A stretch of 39,968 bases of DNA from Candidatus Rokubacteria bacterium CSP1-6 (GTDB lineage Bacteria; Methylomirabilota; Methylomirabilia; Rokubacteriales; CSP1-6): the NCBI GenBank assembly GCA_001443385.1, contig LDXP01000016.1:1-39968 (forward strand). Direction: 5' to 3'. Position 1 is the stretch's first letter; every line of letters begins with the position of its first letter. The notes beneath the pieces were generated by a model. That model did no database searches, was not told where the DNA came from, and saw only the letters and a list, made by a program, of their open reading frames with translations. Made by a program: the position numbers and the translations under genes. This document shows positions 1-7,131 of this stretch, piece by piece.

Positions 1-1
1 T

Positions 2-27
2 AACGCAAATACGCATGCCTGACCCCA
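2..27 (+). repeat. 26-bp repeat, copy 1 (start region of GNAT-ligase gene)
   Basis: This 26-bp sequence contains the in-frame starts of the first gene (ATG at 15 and 27, encoding MPDPM). It recurs exactly, in the opposite orientation, at 2750-2775 and 3356-3381. Copies 1 and 2 are therefore inverted repeats flanking the whole 909-residue gene. Confidence 0.9.
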
Positions 28-2744
28 TGCCAACACCCGAGTACCCGGCTCACCGCGAGGCCGATGTCGTCCTGAGGGACGGCGCCACCGTCCACGTCCG
101 TCCGGTCTCGCCCGACGACGACCACCGCCTGCTGATCTTCTTCCGCAGCCTGTCGGAGCGCTCCCGGGCGCTCCGGTTCTTCTCCCCCACGACCGACGTC
201 TTTCTGATGGGGGAGGCGCGGCGGGAGGCCGACGTGGACTACGTGAAGACCTTCGGGCTCCTGGCCACGACGGGTCTGGAGGAGCGCGTCGTCGGTCACG
301 CGCTCTACGTCGTCCCCCTCGGCGGGGATCGTGCCGACCTCGGGATCGCGATCGCCGAGGACTTCCAGGGACGGGGGCTCGGCACGCTCCTCCTCGGTCA
401 GCTGGCAGAGGTTGCCGCCGTCAATGGCATCCGCGTCTTTGTGGCGGAGATGCTCCCCGAAAACCACCGGATGCTCGAGGTGCTCCGCGAATCGGGGTTC
501 CCCGTCGAGGTGCGGGCCGAGCCGGGGCAGATCCGGATGACCTTTGCCACCTCCCTCACCGACGAGGCGCGCGAGCACTTCGAGCATCGCGAGGAGATCG
601 CCGCGGCCAACGCGCTGAGATGGTTCTTCAACCCCCGCGCCGTCGCCGTCATCGGGGCGTCGCGGGACCGCGGCACGATCGGCGGCGAGATCTTCGCCAA
701 TCTCGTCGCCTATGGCTTCGTGGGTCCCGTGTACCCCGTGAACCCCGCCGCCGAGGTGGTGCAGGGCGTGCGGGCCTATCCCAGCGTGGACACGATTCCG
801 GATCCGGTGGACCTTGCGGTCATCGCCGTCCCGGCCGCGAAGGTGATGGAGGTGGCCGAGCAGTGCGGGCGGAAGGGGGTCAGGGCGCTGGTGGTGATCT
901 CGGCCGGCTTCGCCGAGACCGGAGACGAGGGACGGGCGCGGCAGGCGCGGCTGCTGCGGGTCTGCCGCGCGGCCGGGATGCGGCTGATCGGACCGAACTG
1001 CATGGGCATCCTGAACACGGATCCCGCCGTGCGGCTCAACGCGACCTTCGCCGCCGGCATGCCGCCGGCGGGCCGGGTGGGGTTCTTCTCCCAGAGCGGG
1101 GCGCTCGGGCTGGCCGTCATCGACTACGCGAGCTCGCTGGGGCTGGGGATCTCCACGTTCGTCTCCATCGGCAACCGGGCCGACGTCTCCAGCAACGATC
1201 TCCTCTCCTACTGGGGGTCGGACCCGGGGACCGACGTGATCCTCCTGTACGTCGAATCCTTCGGCAACCCGCGGAAGTTTTCGCGGCTCGCGCGCCGGGT
1301 CGGGCGGAGCAAGCCGATCGCCGCCGTGAAGAGCGGCCGCACGGCCGCGGGCGCGCGCGCGACGTCCTCCCACACCGGCGCCCTGCTCGCGGCGTCCGAC
1401 GTCAGCGTGGACGCGCTCTTCCGCCAGGCCGGCGTCATCCGGGTGGATACCCTCGAGGAGCTCTTCGACGTGGCCTCCCTCCTGGCCCACCAGCCGCCGC
1501 CCCGGGGCCGCCGCGTGGGCATCATCACGAATTCGGGCGGCCCCGCCGTCCTCTGCGCGGATGTCTGCGAGGCTGAAGGGCTGGAGATCCCCGTCCTCCC
1601 CGAGGAGTCCCAGGCCCGCCTCCGCCAGTTCCTTCCGCGGGAGGCCGCGATCGCCAACCCCGTGGATATGATCGCCTCCGCGACCGCTGAGCACTATCGT
1701 GAAGCCATCGGCATCGTCGCGGCCGACCCGGCAGTGGACGCGCTGATCGTCATCTTCATCCCTCCGCTGGTGACGCGGCCCTCGGACGTGGCGCGCGCCA
1801 TCGTGGAGGGCGCGCGGGGCCTCGACGGCAAGAAGCCGGTGCTGACGGTCTTCATGTCGGCCCGCGGCGTCCCCGATGAGCTCAAGAGCGCGGACGTCCG
1901 CCTCCCGTCGTACGCGTTTCCCGAGGCGGCGGCCCTGGCCCTCGCCCGCGCGGCCCGCTACGGGGAGTGGCGCGAGCGGCCGGAGGCGGCGCCTCCGCCG
2001 CTGACCGATCTTCGCCGGGATGAAGCGGCGGCGCTGGTGGCGACAGCGCTCCAGCGAGGGGAGGGGTGGCTGGCGCCGGGGGAAGTGGCGGCGCTGCTCT
2101 CCTGCTACGGGCTTCCCGTCGCCGACCAGCGCGTCGTGACCGCTCCGGAAGAGGCCGGGGCGGCGGCGCGGGAGATCGGGGGGGAGATCGCGCTGAAGGC
2201 GATCGCTCCCGGAATCCTCCACAAGACGGAGGTCGGAGGAGTTCGCCTCAATCTCCGCGGCGCCGATGAGGTGCGGGCGGCCGCGGAGGAGATGGCGGCG
2301 CGCCTCGGCGCCCTGGGACATCCCCCCACGGGCTTTGTCGTCCAGCGAATGGTCCCGAAGGGGGTGGAGATGCTCGTCGGGGTCGTGCACGATCGCCAGT
2401 TCGGTCCCGTGGTGGCGTGCGGCGCCGGCGGCGTGCTCGTCGAGCTGCTCCGCGACGTGGCGGTTCGCCTCACGCCGCTGACGCGGGAGGACGCCGGGGA
2501 GATGATCCGGAGCCTCCGGACCTACCCGCTGCTCACGGGCTACCGGGGCGGCCCGGTGTGCGACGTCCGAGCGCTGGAGGAGACGCTGCTCCGGGCGAGC
2601 GCGATGGCGGACGACCTCCCCCAGATCGCCGAGGTTGACCTGAACCCCATCCTGGTGCACGAAGCGGCTGCGACCGTCGTGGATGCCCGCATCCGGGTGG
2701 CGCCGGCCGAGCCTCCATTACCCCTGGGCGCGACGACCCGCTGA
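15..2744 (+). CDS. GNAT acetyltransferase fused to ADP-forming acyl-CoA synthetase
   Basis: Seen: residues about 20-175 form a GNAT domain with the acetyl-CoA loop motif QGRGLG. Residues about 200-330 are a Rossmann CoA-binding domain (VAVIGASRD). A ligase-CoA domain follows, with the SSHTGA motif whose His453 is the likely phosphorylated histidine. The C-terminal 230 residues are an ATP-grasp domain (ALKAIAPGILHKTEVGGV). Family knowledge: such fusions are Pat-type protein lysine acetyltransferases or ADP-forming acetyl-CoA ligases, and in Pat the synthetase part is often inactive; here the histidine is retained. Two in-frame starts exist, ATG at 15 and ATG at 27. The first lies inside a 26-bp repeat shared with the GNAT gene at 2808-3368. 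The promoter lies outside the window. A cytosolic role in acetyl-CoA-responsive protein acetylation is inference. Confidence 0.9.
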   Translation: MPDPMPTPEYPAHREADVVLRDGATVHVRPVSPDDDHRLLIFFRSLSERSRALRFFSPTTDVFLMGEARREADVDYVKTFGLLATTGLEERVVGHALYVVPLGGDRADLGIAIAEDFQGRGLGTLLLGQLAEVAAVNGIRVFVAEMLPENHRMLEVLRESGFPVEVRAEPGQIRMTFATSLTDEAREHFEHREEIAAANALRWFFNPRAVAVIGASRDRGTIGGEIFANLVAYGFVGPVYPVNPAAEVVQGVRAYPSVDTIPDPVDLAVIAVPAAKVMEVAEQCGRKGVRALVVISAGFAETGDEGRARQARLLRVCRAAGMRLIGPNCMGILNTDPAVRLNATFAAGMPPAGRVGFFSQSGALGLAVIDYASSLGLGISTFVSIGNRADVSSNDLLSYWGSDPGTDVILLYVESFGNPRKFSRLARRVGRSKPIAAVKSGRTAAGARATSSHTGALLAASDVSVDALFRQAGVIRVDTLEELFDVASLLAHQPPPRGRRVGIITNSGGPAVLCADVCEAEGLEIPVLPEESQARLRQFLPREAAIANPVDMIASATAEHYREAIGIVAADPAVDALIVIFIPPLVTRPSDVARAIVEGARGLDGKKPVLTVFMSARGVPDELKSADVRLPSYAFPEAAALALARAARYGEWRERPEAAPPPLTDLRRDEAAALVATALQRGEGWLAPGEVAALLSCYGLPVADQRVVTAPEEAGAAAREIGGEIALKAIAPGILHKTEVGGVRLNLRGADEVRAAAEEMAARLGALGHPPTGFVVQRMVPKGVEMLVGVVHDRQFGPVVACGAGGVLVELLRDVAVRLTPLTREDAGEMIRSLRTYPLLTGYRGGPVCDVRALEETLLRASAMADDLPQIAEVDLNPILVHEAAATVVDARIRVAPAEPPLPLGATTR

Positions 2745-2749
2745 AGTGC

Positions 2750-2775
2750 TGGGGTCAGGCATGCGTATTTGCGTT
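2750..2775 (-). repeat. 26-bp repeat, copy 2 (orphan, downstream of GNAT-ligase gene)
   Basis: Exact reverse-complement match to positions 2-27. The copy sits in the 63-bp gap between two convergent genes, where no gene starts: read on the minus strand it begins MPDP and then runs into the 3' end of the first gene. The identity with copy 3 extends five more bases (GCCGT) and continues imperfectly. Confidence 0.9.
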
Positions 2776-2807
2776 GCCGTGGAGGCGTCATTGGCGGCTG
2801 GGGACCG

Positions 2808-3368
2808 CTAGGGTGCGCCGCCTCCGGCGGCGGCATCCCCTCCTGGGCCCGCGGCATCGCGCGCGGGGAGGTGCGCCAGGAGCAGCGAGGTGATGCCGCG
2901 TTCCGTGGAGCGGTCCAAGACCTGGGTGGTCCGCGCGAGCAGGTCGAGCATGCGGCGATTGTCGCCCAGGACGTAGGCCCGGAACCGGTGAATTCCCTTG
3001 GTCGCCGCGTAGGCGAGCAGCTCCCGCAGGAGAATCGTTCCCAGTCCTTTTCCCTGCCAGCCGTCCTGGACGACCAGGGCGATCTCAGCTTCTTTCGCCG
3101 CGTCGTCGTAGTCGTAGCGCGCCACCCCGATCAGCCGGCTGCTGGGCGCGACCGCCACGATGGCCATCCGCTTGTCGTAGTCCACGTTGGCGAGAATGCG
3201 GGCCCAGTCGGGAGGCAGGCGCGCCATCACGCTGAAGAAGCGCTGGTAGGCCGTCTCGGGGCTCAGTCCCGAATAAAGGGCCGTCAGCTCGCGCTCGTCC
3301 TCCGGCCGGATCGGCCGCAGCATGATGGTGGCGCCGTCCCGGAGCGTGACGCTCATGGGGTCAGGCAT
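2808..3368 (-). CDS. GNAT family N-acetyltransferase
   Basis: A 186-residue single-domain GNAT protein. Seen: motif A with the acetyl-CoA pyrophosphate loop QGKGLG around residue 105, preceded by the beta-4 strand AEIALVV. Its N-terminus (TLRDGATIMLRPIRPEDE) resembles that of the GNAT domain in the 909-residue fusion upstream (VLRDGATVHVRPVSPDDD), so the two are probably paralogous. The start chosen is ATG 3368 inside the repeat, giving MPDPMSVTL; ATG 3356 is equally possible. The open frame continues upstream to 3503, but that part has no family similarity and overlaps the region upstream of hsp20. The C-terminal tail is low-complexity Gly/Ala. The substrate is unknown. It is convergent with the preceding gene and divergent from hsp20. 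Confidence 0.85.
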   Translation of the reverse strand: MPDPMSVTLRDGATIMLRPIRPEDERELTALYSGLSPETAYQRFFSVMARLPPDWARILANVDYDKRMAIVAVAPSSRLIGVARYDYDDAAKEAEIALVVQDGWQGKGLGTILLRELLAYAATKGIHRFRAYVLGDNRRMLDLLARTTQVLDRSTERGITSLLLAHLPARDAAGPGGDAAAGGGAP

Positions 3369-3381
3369 GCGTATTTGCGTT
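3356..3381 (-). repeat. 26-bp repeat, copy 3 (start region of minus-strand GNAT gene)
   Basis: Same sequence and orientation as copy 2. It supplies the starts of the minus-strand GNAT gene (ATG at 3368, second ATG at 3356, again MPDPM). Copies 2 and 3 are direct repeats that bracket that gene. Confidence 0.9.
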
Positions 3382-3451
3382 GCCGTCGAGGTGTCGTCGG
3401 GCGGGGACGCCCCACCCAGGGACGGAGGTGCCCCACTCGGGGCGCGCGACC

Positions 3452-3468
3452 TCAGCATAAGATGCTGA
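3452..3468. promoter_or_regulatory. Inverted repeat between GNAT and hsp20
   Basis: Perfect 7-bp inverted repeat (TCAGCAT, 3-nt spacer, ATGCTGA) in the divergent intergenic region, followed by the A/T-rich TTTATTG. It could be an operator for hsp20 or a weak terminator; it does not match the CIRCE consensus as I know it. The rest of the 197-bp gap holds the third 26-bp repeat and GC-rich short hairpins. Confidence 0.4.
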
Positions 3469-3509
3469 TTTATTGTCTGTTCGATCCGGCATCGCGGTTG
3501 CAATTCTAC

Positions 3510-3538
3510 TTGTTTCGGCGAAAGCCTGACTGTCTAAT
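3510..3538 (+). promoter_or_regulatory. Candidate sigma-70-type promoter for hsp20
   Basis: TTGTTT, 17-nt spacer, TCTAAT. The -10 box matches five of six consensus positions and the -35 box matches only TTG. Transcription would begin near 3545, just before the Shine-Dalgarno AAGGAGGAG at 3551-3559. Confidence 0.4.
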
Positions 3539-3565
3539 CGTTCGTGCGTGAAGGAGGAGTATGTC

Positions 3566-4006
3566 ATGAAAGCGCTGGCACCCTGGACAGGCTTCACAAC
3601 CCTTCAGAAGGAGATCGACCGGCTGTTCGAGCGCTTCTGGGAACCCAGGTGGGACGAGTTCCCGGCCCTCGCCGGGGAGTGGACCCCCAGCCTGGACCTC
3701 TCCGAGACCAAGGACGCCCTGGTGGTGAAGGCTGAGATCCCCGGGATCGACCCGAAGGAGATCGAGGTGTCCCTCCAGGATCAGGTCCTGACGATCAAGG
3801 GGGAGAAGAGGCAGGAGAAGGAGGAAAAGGACGAGCATTACTTCCGCATGGAGCGCTCGTACGGGGGCTTCGTGCGGAGCATCCGCCTGCCCGTGCCGGT
3901 GGACGGCAGCAAGGTCAGCGCCACGTTCAAGAACGGGCTGCTGACGGTCAAGCTGCCCAAGACGCCGGCCGCCAAGGGCACGACCATCCCGGTCAAGGCG
4001 GAGTAG
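3566..4006 (+). CDS. Hsp20/alpha-crystallin small heat-shock chaperone
   Basis: 146 residues. Seen: an N-terminal arm rich in aromatic residues, then the alpha-crystallin domain from about residue 40 (PSLDLSETKDALVVKAEIPG, KDQVLTIKGEKR-like strands, GGFVRSIRLPVPVD). The diagnostic GLLTVKLPK motif follows, then a short C-terminal extension ending in TIPVKAE, which carries the I-x-V oligomerisation motif. ATG 3566 is preferred over the GTG at 3548 because a strong Shine-Dalgarno (AAGGAGGAG) lies 6 nt upstream of it. The family holds unfolding proteins in the cytosol without ATP. It precedes the archease-rtcB RNA repair pair with only 22 bp between, so co-transcription during stress is plausible. 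Confidence 0.95.
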   Translation: MKALAPWTGFTTLQKEIDRLFERFWEPRWDEFPALAGEWTPSLDLSETKDALVVKAEIPGIDPKEIEVSLQDQVLTIKGEKRQEKEEKDEHYFRMERSYGGFVRSIRLPVPVDGSKVSATFKNGLLTVKLPKTPAAKGTTIPVKAE

Positions 4007-4028
4007 CAGCGGGACCGGGCGGGGGGCC

Positions 4029-4457
4029 GTGGGGCGGTATGAGTTTCTCGAAGAGGTGGCGCTGGCCGACTGCGCCGTGGACGTCGAGGGGAACGACCTC
4101 GACGACCTCTTCGCCACCGCCGCCGCCGCTCTGGCGGACGTGATGGTGGACCCGGCGACGGTGCCGAGCACCGTCGAGCGGACGATCGCCCTCACGGCTC
4201 CCCAGCTCGATCTCCTGCTGTACGACTGGCTGTCGGAGCTGATTTACCGGAAGGACCGGGACCGCGAGGTCTTTACGCGGGCGGAGGTCCGCGTGAGCGG
4301 CGCCGGTCCGTTCGAGTTGACGGCGCGCGTCCACGGGGGTGTGCTTGATCCCGAGCGGACGGCGCTCCGCGCCGACGCGAAGGCCGTGACCTTCCACCAG
4401 TTTGCCCTCACGTCCACGGACGGCGCCTGGCGGGCCCGCATTGTAATAGACATATGA
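4029..4457 (+). CDS. Archease, RtcB activator
   Basis: 142 residues, the usual archease length. Seen: an N-terminal YEFLEEVALADCAVDVEGNDL segment with the conserved early Asp and LDDLFATAAAAL helix, an LLYDWLSELIY helix, and the typical C-terminal end WRARIVIDI, whose Asp belongs to the metal site. The canonical E-H-T-x-D motif reads EVALAD here, so the histidine is missing. GTG 4029 is the start because the YEFL strand follows at once. The stop overlaps the rtcB start (ATGA at 4454). Archease speeds guanylylation and turnover of RtcB in the cytosol; the overlap supports that partnership. Confidence 0.88.
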   Translation: MGRYEFLEEVALADCAVDVEGNDLDDLFATAAAALADVMVDPATVPSTVERTIALTAPQLDLLLYDWLSELIYRKDRDREVFTRAEVRVSGAGPFELTARVHGGVLDPERTALRADAKAVTFHQFALTSTDGAWRARIVIDI

Positions 4458-5899
4458 AAGTCCTTCCCGTCGGCGACTGCGTGTGGGAGATTCCGCCGAG
4501 CGAAAAGCCCGGGATGCGGGTTCCGGCGCGCATCTATGCCTCGGAGTCGCTCCTGGGCCAGATGGACAAGGGCGTCTTCGAGCAGGTGACCAACGTCGCC
4601 TGCCTCCCCGGGATCGTCCGGGCCTCCCTCTGCATGCCCGACGGCCACTGGGGCTACGGCTTCCCCATCGGCGGCGTGGCGGCGTTTAGGGCCGACACCG
4701 GCGTGATCTCCCCCGGGGGAATCGGCTTCGACATCAACTGCGGGATGCGGCTCCTCAGGACGACGCTCACCGAAGACGAGGTCAGGCCGCGGCTCCGGGA
4801 GCTGATCAACGCGCTCTTCGCGGCGGTCCCCTCCGGCGTGGGGGCCAAGGGCTTCGTCCATCTCTCGGAGGCCCAGTTCAGCGAGGTCATGGTGCAAGGG
4901 TCGGGCTGGTGCGTGAAGCACGGCTACGGCTGGCCCGAGGATCTGGAGCGAACCGAGGGGCAGGGCTGCCTGCCCGGCGCCGATCCCGCCCACGTGAGCG
5001 CGCGCGCCGTCTCGCGCGGCAGGGATCAGCTCGGCACACTCGGCTCCGGCAATCACTACCTCGAGATCCAGGTGATCCGTCCGGGCGGGATTCACGATCC
5101 CGCCGCGGCCCGCGCCCTCGGGGTGGACGCGCCCGGGCAGGTCTTCGTGATGTTCCACTGCGGCTCCCGGGGCTTCGGCCACCAGATCGCGACCGACTAC
5201 CTCAGGATCTTCGATCAGGTCATGCGACACTACGGGATCGTGGTGAACGACCGGGAGCTGGCGTGCGCCCCGTTCCGCTCGCCGGAGGGCCAGGCGTACT
5301 TCGGCGCCATGACGGCCGCCGCCAACAGCGCCTTCGTGAACCGCCAGGTGATCACCCACCGGGTGCGGGAGGTCCTGGGGCGGGTCTTCGGCAAGGATCC
5401 CCGGGAGCTGGGGCTGTCGGTGGTCTACGACGTCTGCCACAACACCGCCAAGGTCGAGCGCTACCCCGTGGACGGCGAGCTCCTCGACCTGATCGTCCAC
5501 CGCAAGGGCGCCACGCGCGCCTTCGGTCCCGGCGCCCCGGATCTGCCGGAGGCCTACCGGGAGATCGGCCAGCCGGTGATCATCGGCGGCTCCATGGAGA
5601 CGGGCTCGGCCCTCCTGGTGGGCACGGCCCGCGCGATGGCGGAGACCTGGGGCTCCACCGCCCACGGCGCCGGGCGGACGATGTCGCGGGCCCAGGCCAA
5701 GCGCCGGGTGTGGGGGGAAACCCTCTTGAAGGAGATGGAGGCGCGCGGCGTCATCGTTCGCGCGGCGTCCAAGTCGGGAGTCGCCGAGGAGGCCGGCTTC
5801 GCCTACAAGGACCTGGCGGCGGTGGTGGACGTCCTCCACCGGCTGGACATCTCGCGCAGGGTGGCGTCCCTGACGCCCATCGGCAACATCAAAGGGTAG
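4454..5899 (+). CDS. rtcB: RNA-splicing ligase RtcB (GTP- and Mn-dependent)
   Basis: 481 residues, full length. The enzyme joins 2',3'-cyclic phosphate or 3'-phosphate RNA ends to 5'-OH ends. Seen: GGIGFDINCGMRLL with metal-ligand Cys96, GTLGSGNHYLE, FHCGSRGFGHQI, HNTAKVERY and HGAGRTMSR, whose His404 is the guanylylated residue and falls at the same number as in the Pyrococcus enzyme. The protein ends in the conserved PIGNIKG. It is translationally coupled to archease upstream. A position after hsp20 suggests repair of tRNA or rRNA cut during stress (inference). The first upstream ATG overlaps the archease stop, which fixes the start. Confidence 0.97.
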   Translation: MKVLPVGDCVWEIPPSEKPGMRVPARIYASESLLGQMDKGVFEQVTNVACLPGIVRASLCMPDGHWGYGFPIGGVAAFRADTGVISPGGIGFDINCGMRLLRTTLTEDEVRPRLRELINALFAAVPSGVGAKGFVHLSEAQFSEVMVQGSGWCVKHGYGWPEDLERTEGQGCLPGADPAHVSARAVSRGRDQLGTLGSGNHYLEIQVIRPGGIHDPAAARALGVDAPGQVFVMFHCGSRGFGHQIATDYLRIFDQVMRHYGIVVNDRELACAPFRSPEGQAYFGAMTAAANSAFVNRQVITHRVREVLGRVFGKDPRELGLSVVYDVCHNTAKVERYPVDGELLDLIVHRKGATRAFGPGAPDLPEAYREIGQPVIIGGSMETGSALLVGTARAMAETWGSTAHGAGRTMSRAQAKRRVWGETLLKEMEARGVIVRAASKSGVAEEAGFAYKDLAAVVDVLHRLDISRRVASLTPIGNIKG

Positions 5900-5950
5900 G
5901 GCCTTGGCCTGCTCGGTTCTCGGCCTGGCGCGGAAAGGGTAGGGGGGACA

Positions 5951-6064
5951 ATGGGCTGGCTCGGGTTCGTCCTTCTGGCGGTGGGTTTGATCGCCCTGTT
6001 CGTCGTCTGGGACGTGATCTTCTGCGGAGGGAAGCGCTGCAAGGGGCTCATCGACCGGATGTGA
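5951..6064 (+). CDS. 37-residue single-pass membrane peptide
   Basis: A small ORF beginning MGWLGFVLLAVGLIALFVVW and ending FCGGKRCKGLIDRM. Seen: one membrane span (about residues 3-20) and a short polar tail with two cysteines spaced C-x4-C. A purine-rich Shine-Dalgarno (AGGGGGG) lies just upstream, and the stop overlaps the GTG start of the next CBS gene (GTGA at 6061-6064). Strong initiation signal plus coupling argue that it is translated. I recognise no family. It may be a small membrane anchor or regulator working with the CBS protein (inference). Confidence 0.55.
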   Translation: MGWLGFVLLAVGLIALFVVWDVIFCGGKRCKGLIDRM

Positions 6065-6414
6065 CTGTCGCCGACGTCATGGTCCGGGCGGTGGTGACGG
6101 CCACGCCGGACACCCTCGTGAGTGGGGCCCGGCGCCTGATGAAGCAGGCGCGCGCCCGCCACCTTCCGGTGCTGGACGGTCCGCTGCTCGTCGGGATCGT
6201 CTCCGACCGCGACCTTCGCTCGGCGCCGAGCGAGACCGTTCCCCTTCGGGAGGTCATGCGTCGTCCCGTCTTCGTCCTCTCTCCCGACACGTCCCTCCAC
6301 CGAGCCGCCCACCTCTTTCGCGAGCGCCGCTTCGGCGCGATGCCGGTCCTCGACGGGCGCGAGCTCGTCGGCATCGTCTCGGTCGTGGATGTCCTGAAGG
6401 TTCTCGGCGAGTAG
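6061..6414 (+). CDS. Tandem CBS-domain protein
   Basis: 117 residues made of two CBS motifs and nothing else: residues about 1-55 (TVADVMVRAVVTATPDTLVS, HLPVLDGPLLVGIVSDRDL) and 60-117 (LREVMRRPVFVLSPDTSL, AMPVLDGRELVGIVSVVDV). CBS pairs bind adenine nucleotides such as AMP, ATP or SAM and act as energy sensors. The GTG start overlaps the stop of the 37-residue membrane peptide. It is the first of four CBS proteins in this 7-kb region. No effector domain is present, so it probably acts on a partner protein. Confidence 0.85.
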   Translation: MTVADVMVRAVVTATPDTLVSGARRLMKQARARHLPVLDGPLLVGIVSDRDLRSAPSETVPLREVMRRPVFVLSPDTSLHRAAHLFRERRFGAMPVLDGRELVGIVSVVDVLKVLGE

Positions 6415-6425
6415 GCTGCGGGGCA

Positions 6426-6442
6426 CCCCTGCCCCACAGGGG
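6426..6442 (+). terminator. Short GC hairpin after CBS gene
   Basis: CCCCTG, 5-nt loop, CAGGGG directly after the CBS stop codon. There is no immediate T-run; a TTTT run appears only about 20 nt later. It may be a weak terminator. Confidence 0.3.
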
Positions 6443-6528
6443 CGGAGGGCGCCCCACACGCGGAGATTTTCGCCCGTTTTTGGGGCTTCAACCCCTCGAT
6501 TTTTCTGTTGTTCATCACCCGCTGGCAG

Positions 6529-6544
6529 TGGCACCCGGCTTGCA
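6529..6544 (+). promoter_or_regulatory. Sigma-54 promoter for QEVQAPRG-repeat gene
   Basis: TGGCAC-CCGGC-TTGCA. The -24 GG and -12 GC elements are exactly 12 nt apart, a full match to the TGGCAC-N5-TTGCW consensus. Transcription would begin about 12 nt downstream, leaving a leader of about 50 nt with Shine-Dalgarno AAAGGAGAA before ATG 6607. An upstream T-rich segment with ATTTTCG (about 6465) may be part of an activator site. Confidence 0.85.
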
Positions 6545-6606
6545 CCCTCTCGACGGGTGGTAGTTCGTTTGGTCCACACATATTTCGGTGAAAGGAGAAG
6601 ACGACA

Positions 6607-7098
6607 ATGAAGCGGTTTCTCGTGGCGGCACTCAGTCTGGGCCTGATGAGCGTGACCTTCCCCGATGCGGGTTGGGCTCAGGCACCGGCGACGAAATGCC
6701 CGTCTGAGCTGGCTCAGGCTCAGGTGGCGTTGCAGAAGGCACAGCAGACGCTGAAGCAGCAGCAGGCGCGGGCAAAGCGCGCGCAGGCCGCCGCCAAGTC
6801 TCAAGAGGTCCAGGCGCCGCGCGGCCAGGAAGTGCAAGCGCCTCGTGGTCAGGAAGTCCAAGCTCCTCGCGGCCAGGAAGTCCAGGCGCCCCGCGGTCAG
6901 GAAGTGCAGGCGCCTCGCGGTCAGGAAGTGCAAGCTCCTCGCGGTCAGGAAGTGCAGGCGCCCCGTGCTCAGGAAGTCCAGGCTCCGAAGGTCGCGAAGG
7001 CCCGCGCGCTCGTGCAGCAGTCCCACCAGGCGTGCACGAAGGGCGATATGACCCTCTCTGCTCAGAAGGCCAAGGAAGCTCTCGAGCTGCTGAAGTAA
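6607..7098 (+). CDS. Secreted QEVQAPRG-repeat protein
   Basis: 163 residues. Seen: a signal peptide (MKRFLVAALSLGLMSVTFPDAGWA-Q), then an alpha-helical Gln/Ala/Lys segment predicted as coiled coil. Residues 66-129 hold eight tandem octapeptides QEVQAPRG (six exact, one ending RA, one degenerate ending KV). A C-terminal helical segment with TKGDMTLSAQKAKEALELL resembles tetratricopeptide-like helices. Single cysteines (Cys33 and one near residue 142) flank the repeats and could form a disulfide. I recognise no family. It is the first gene after a consensus sigma-54 promoter and precedes the P-type ATPase by 33 bp. A periplasmic scaffold or binding role is only a guess. Confidence 0.85.
   Translation: MKRFLVAALSLGLMSVTFPDAGWAQAPATKCPSELAQAQVALQKAQQTLKQQQARAKRAQAAAKSQEVQAPRGQEVQAPRGQEVQAPRGQEVQAPRGQEVQAPRGQEVQAPRGQEVQAPRAQEVQAPKVAKARALVQQSHQACTKGDMTLSAQKAKEALELLK
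6802..6993 (+). repeat. Eight tandem 24-bp repeats (QEVQAPRG codons)
   Basis: Eight consecutive 24-bp units differing mainly at third codon positions (GTG/GTC, GCG/GCT, CGT/CGC/CCC changes). The protein repeat is therefore under selection and the array is not a fresh slippage product. The 24-bp period keeps all frames open, which creates spurious ORFs on both strands. Confidence 0.95.
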
Positions 7099-7131
7099 GG
7101 ACGGAGGGAACGACCGGGCGAGGATGGGGAG

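Noticed and set aside
2769-3551. Plus-strand ORF of 260 codons opposite the GNAT gene
   Set aside because: The minus-strand frame has a clear GNAT fold motif and a start shared with another GNAT gene; the plus-strand frame has no domain.
4909-6060. Upstream part of the long ORF 4909-6414 as an extended CBS protein
   Set aside because: That part overlaps rtcB in another frame and is Arg/Gly/Pro-rich; the real CBS start is GTG 6061, coupled to the small peptide.
6802-6993. Tandem 24-bp repeats considered as a CRISPR-like or satellite array
   Set aside because: There are no spacers, the units are contiguous, and changes between units are mostly synonymous in one frame of a gene with signal peptide and Shine-Dalgarno.
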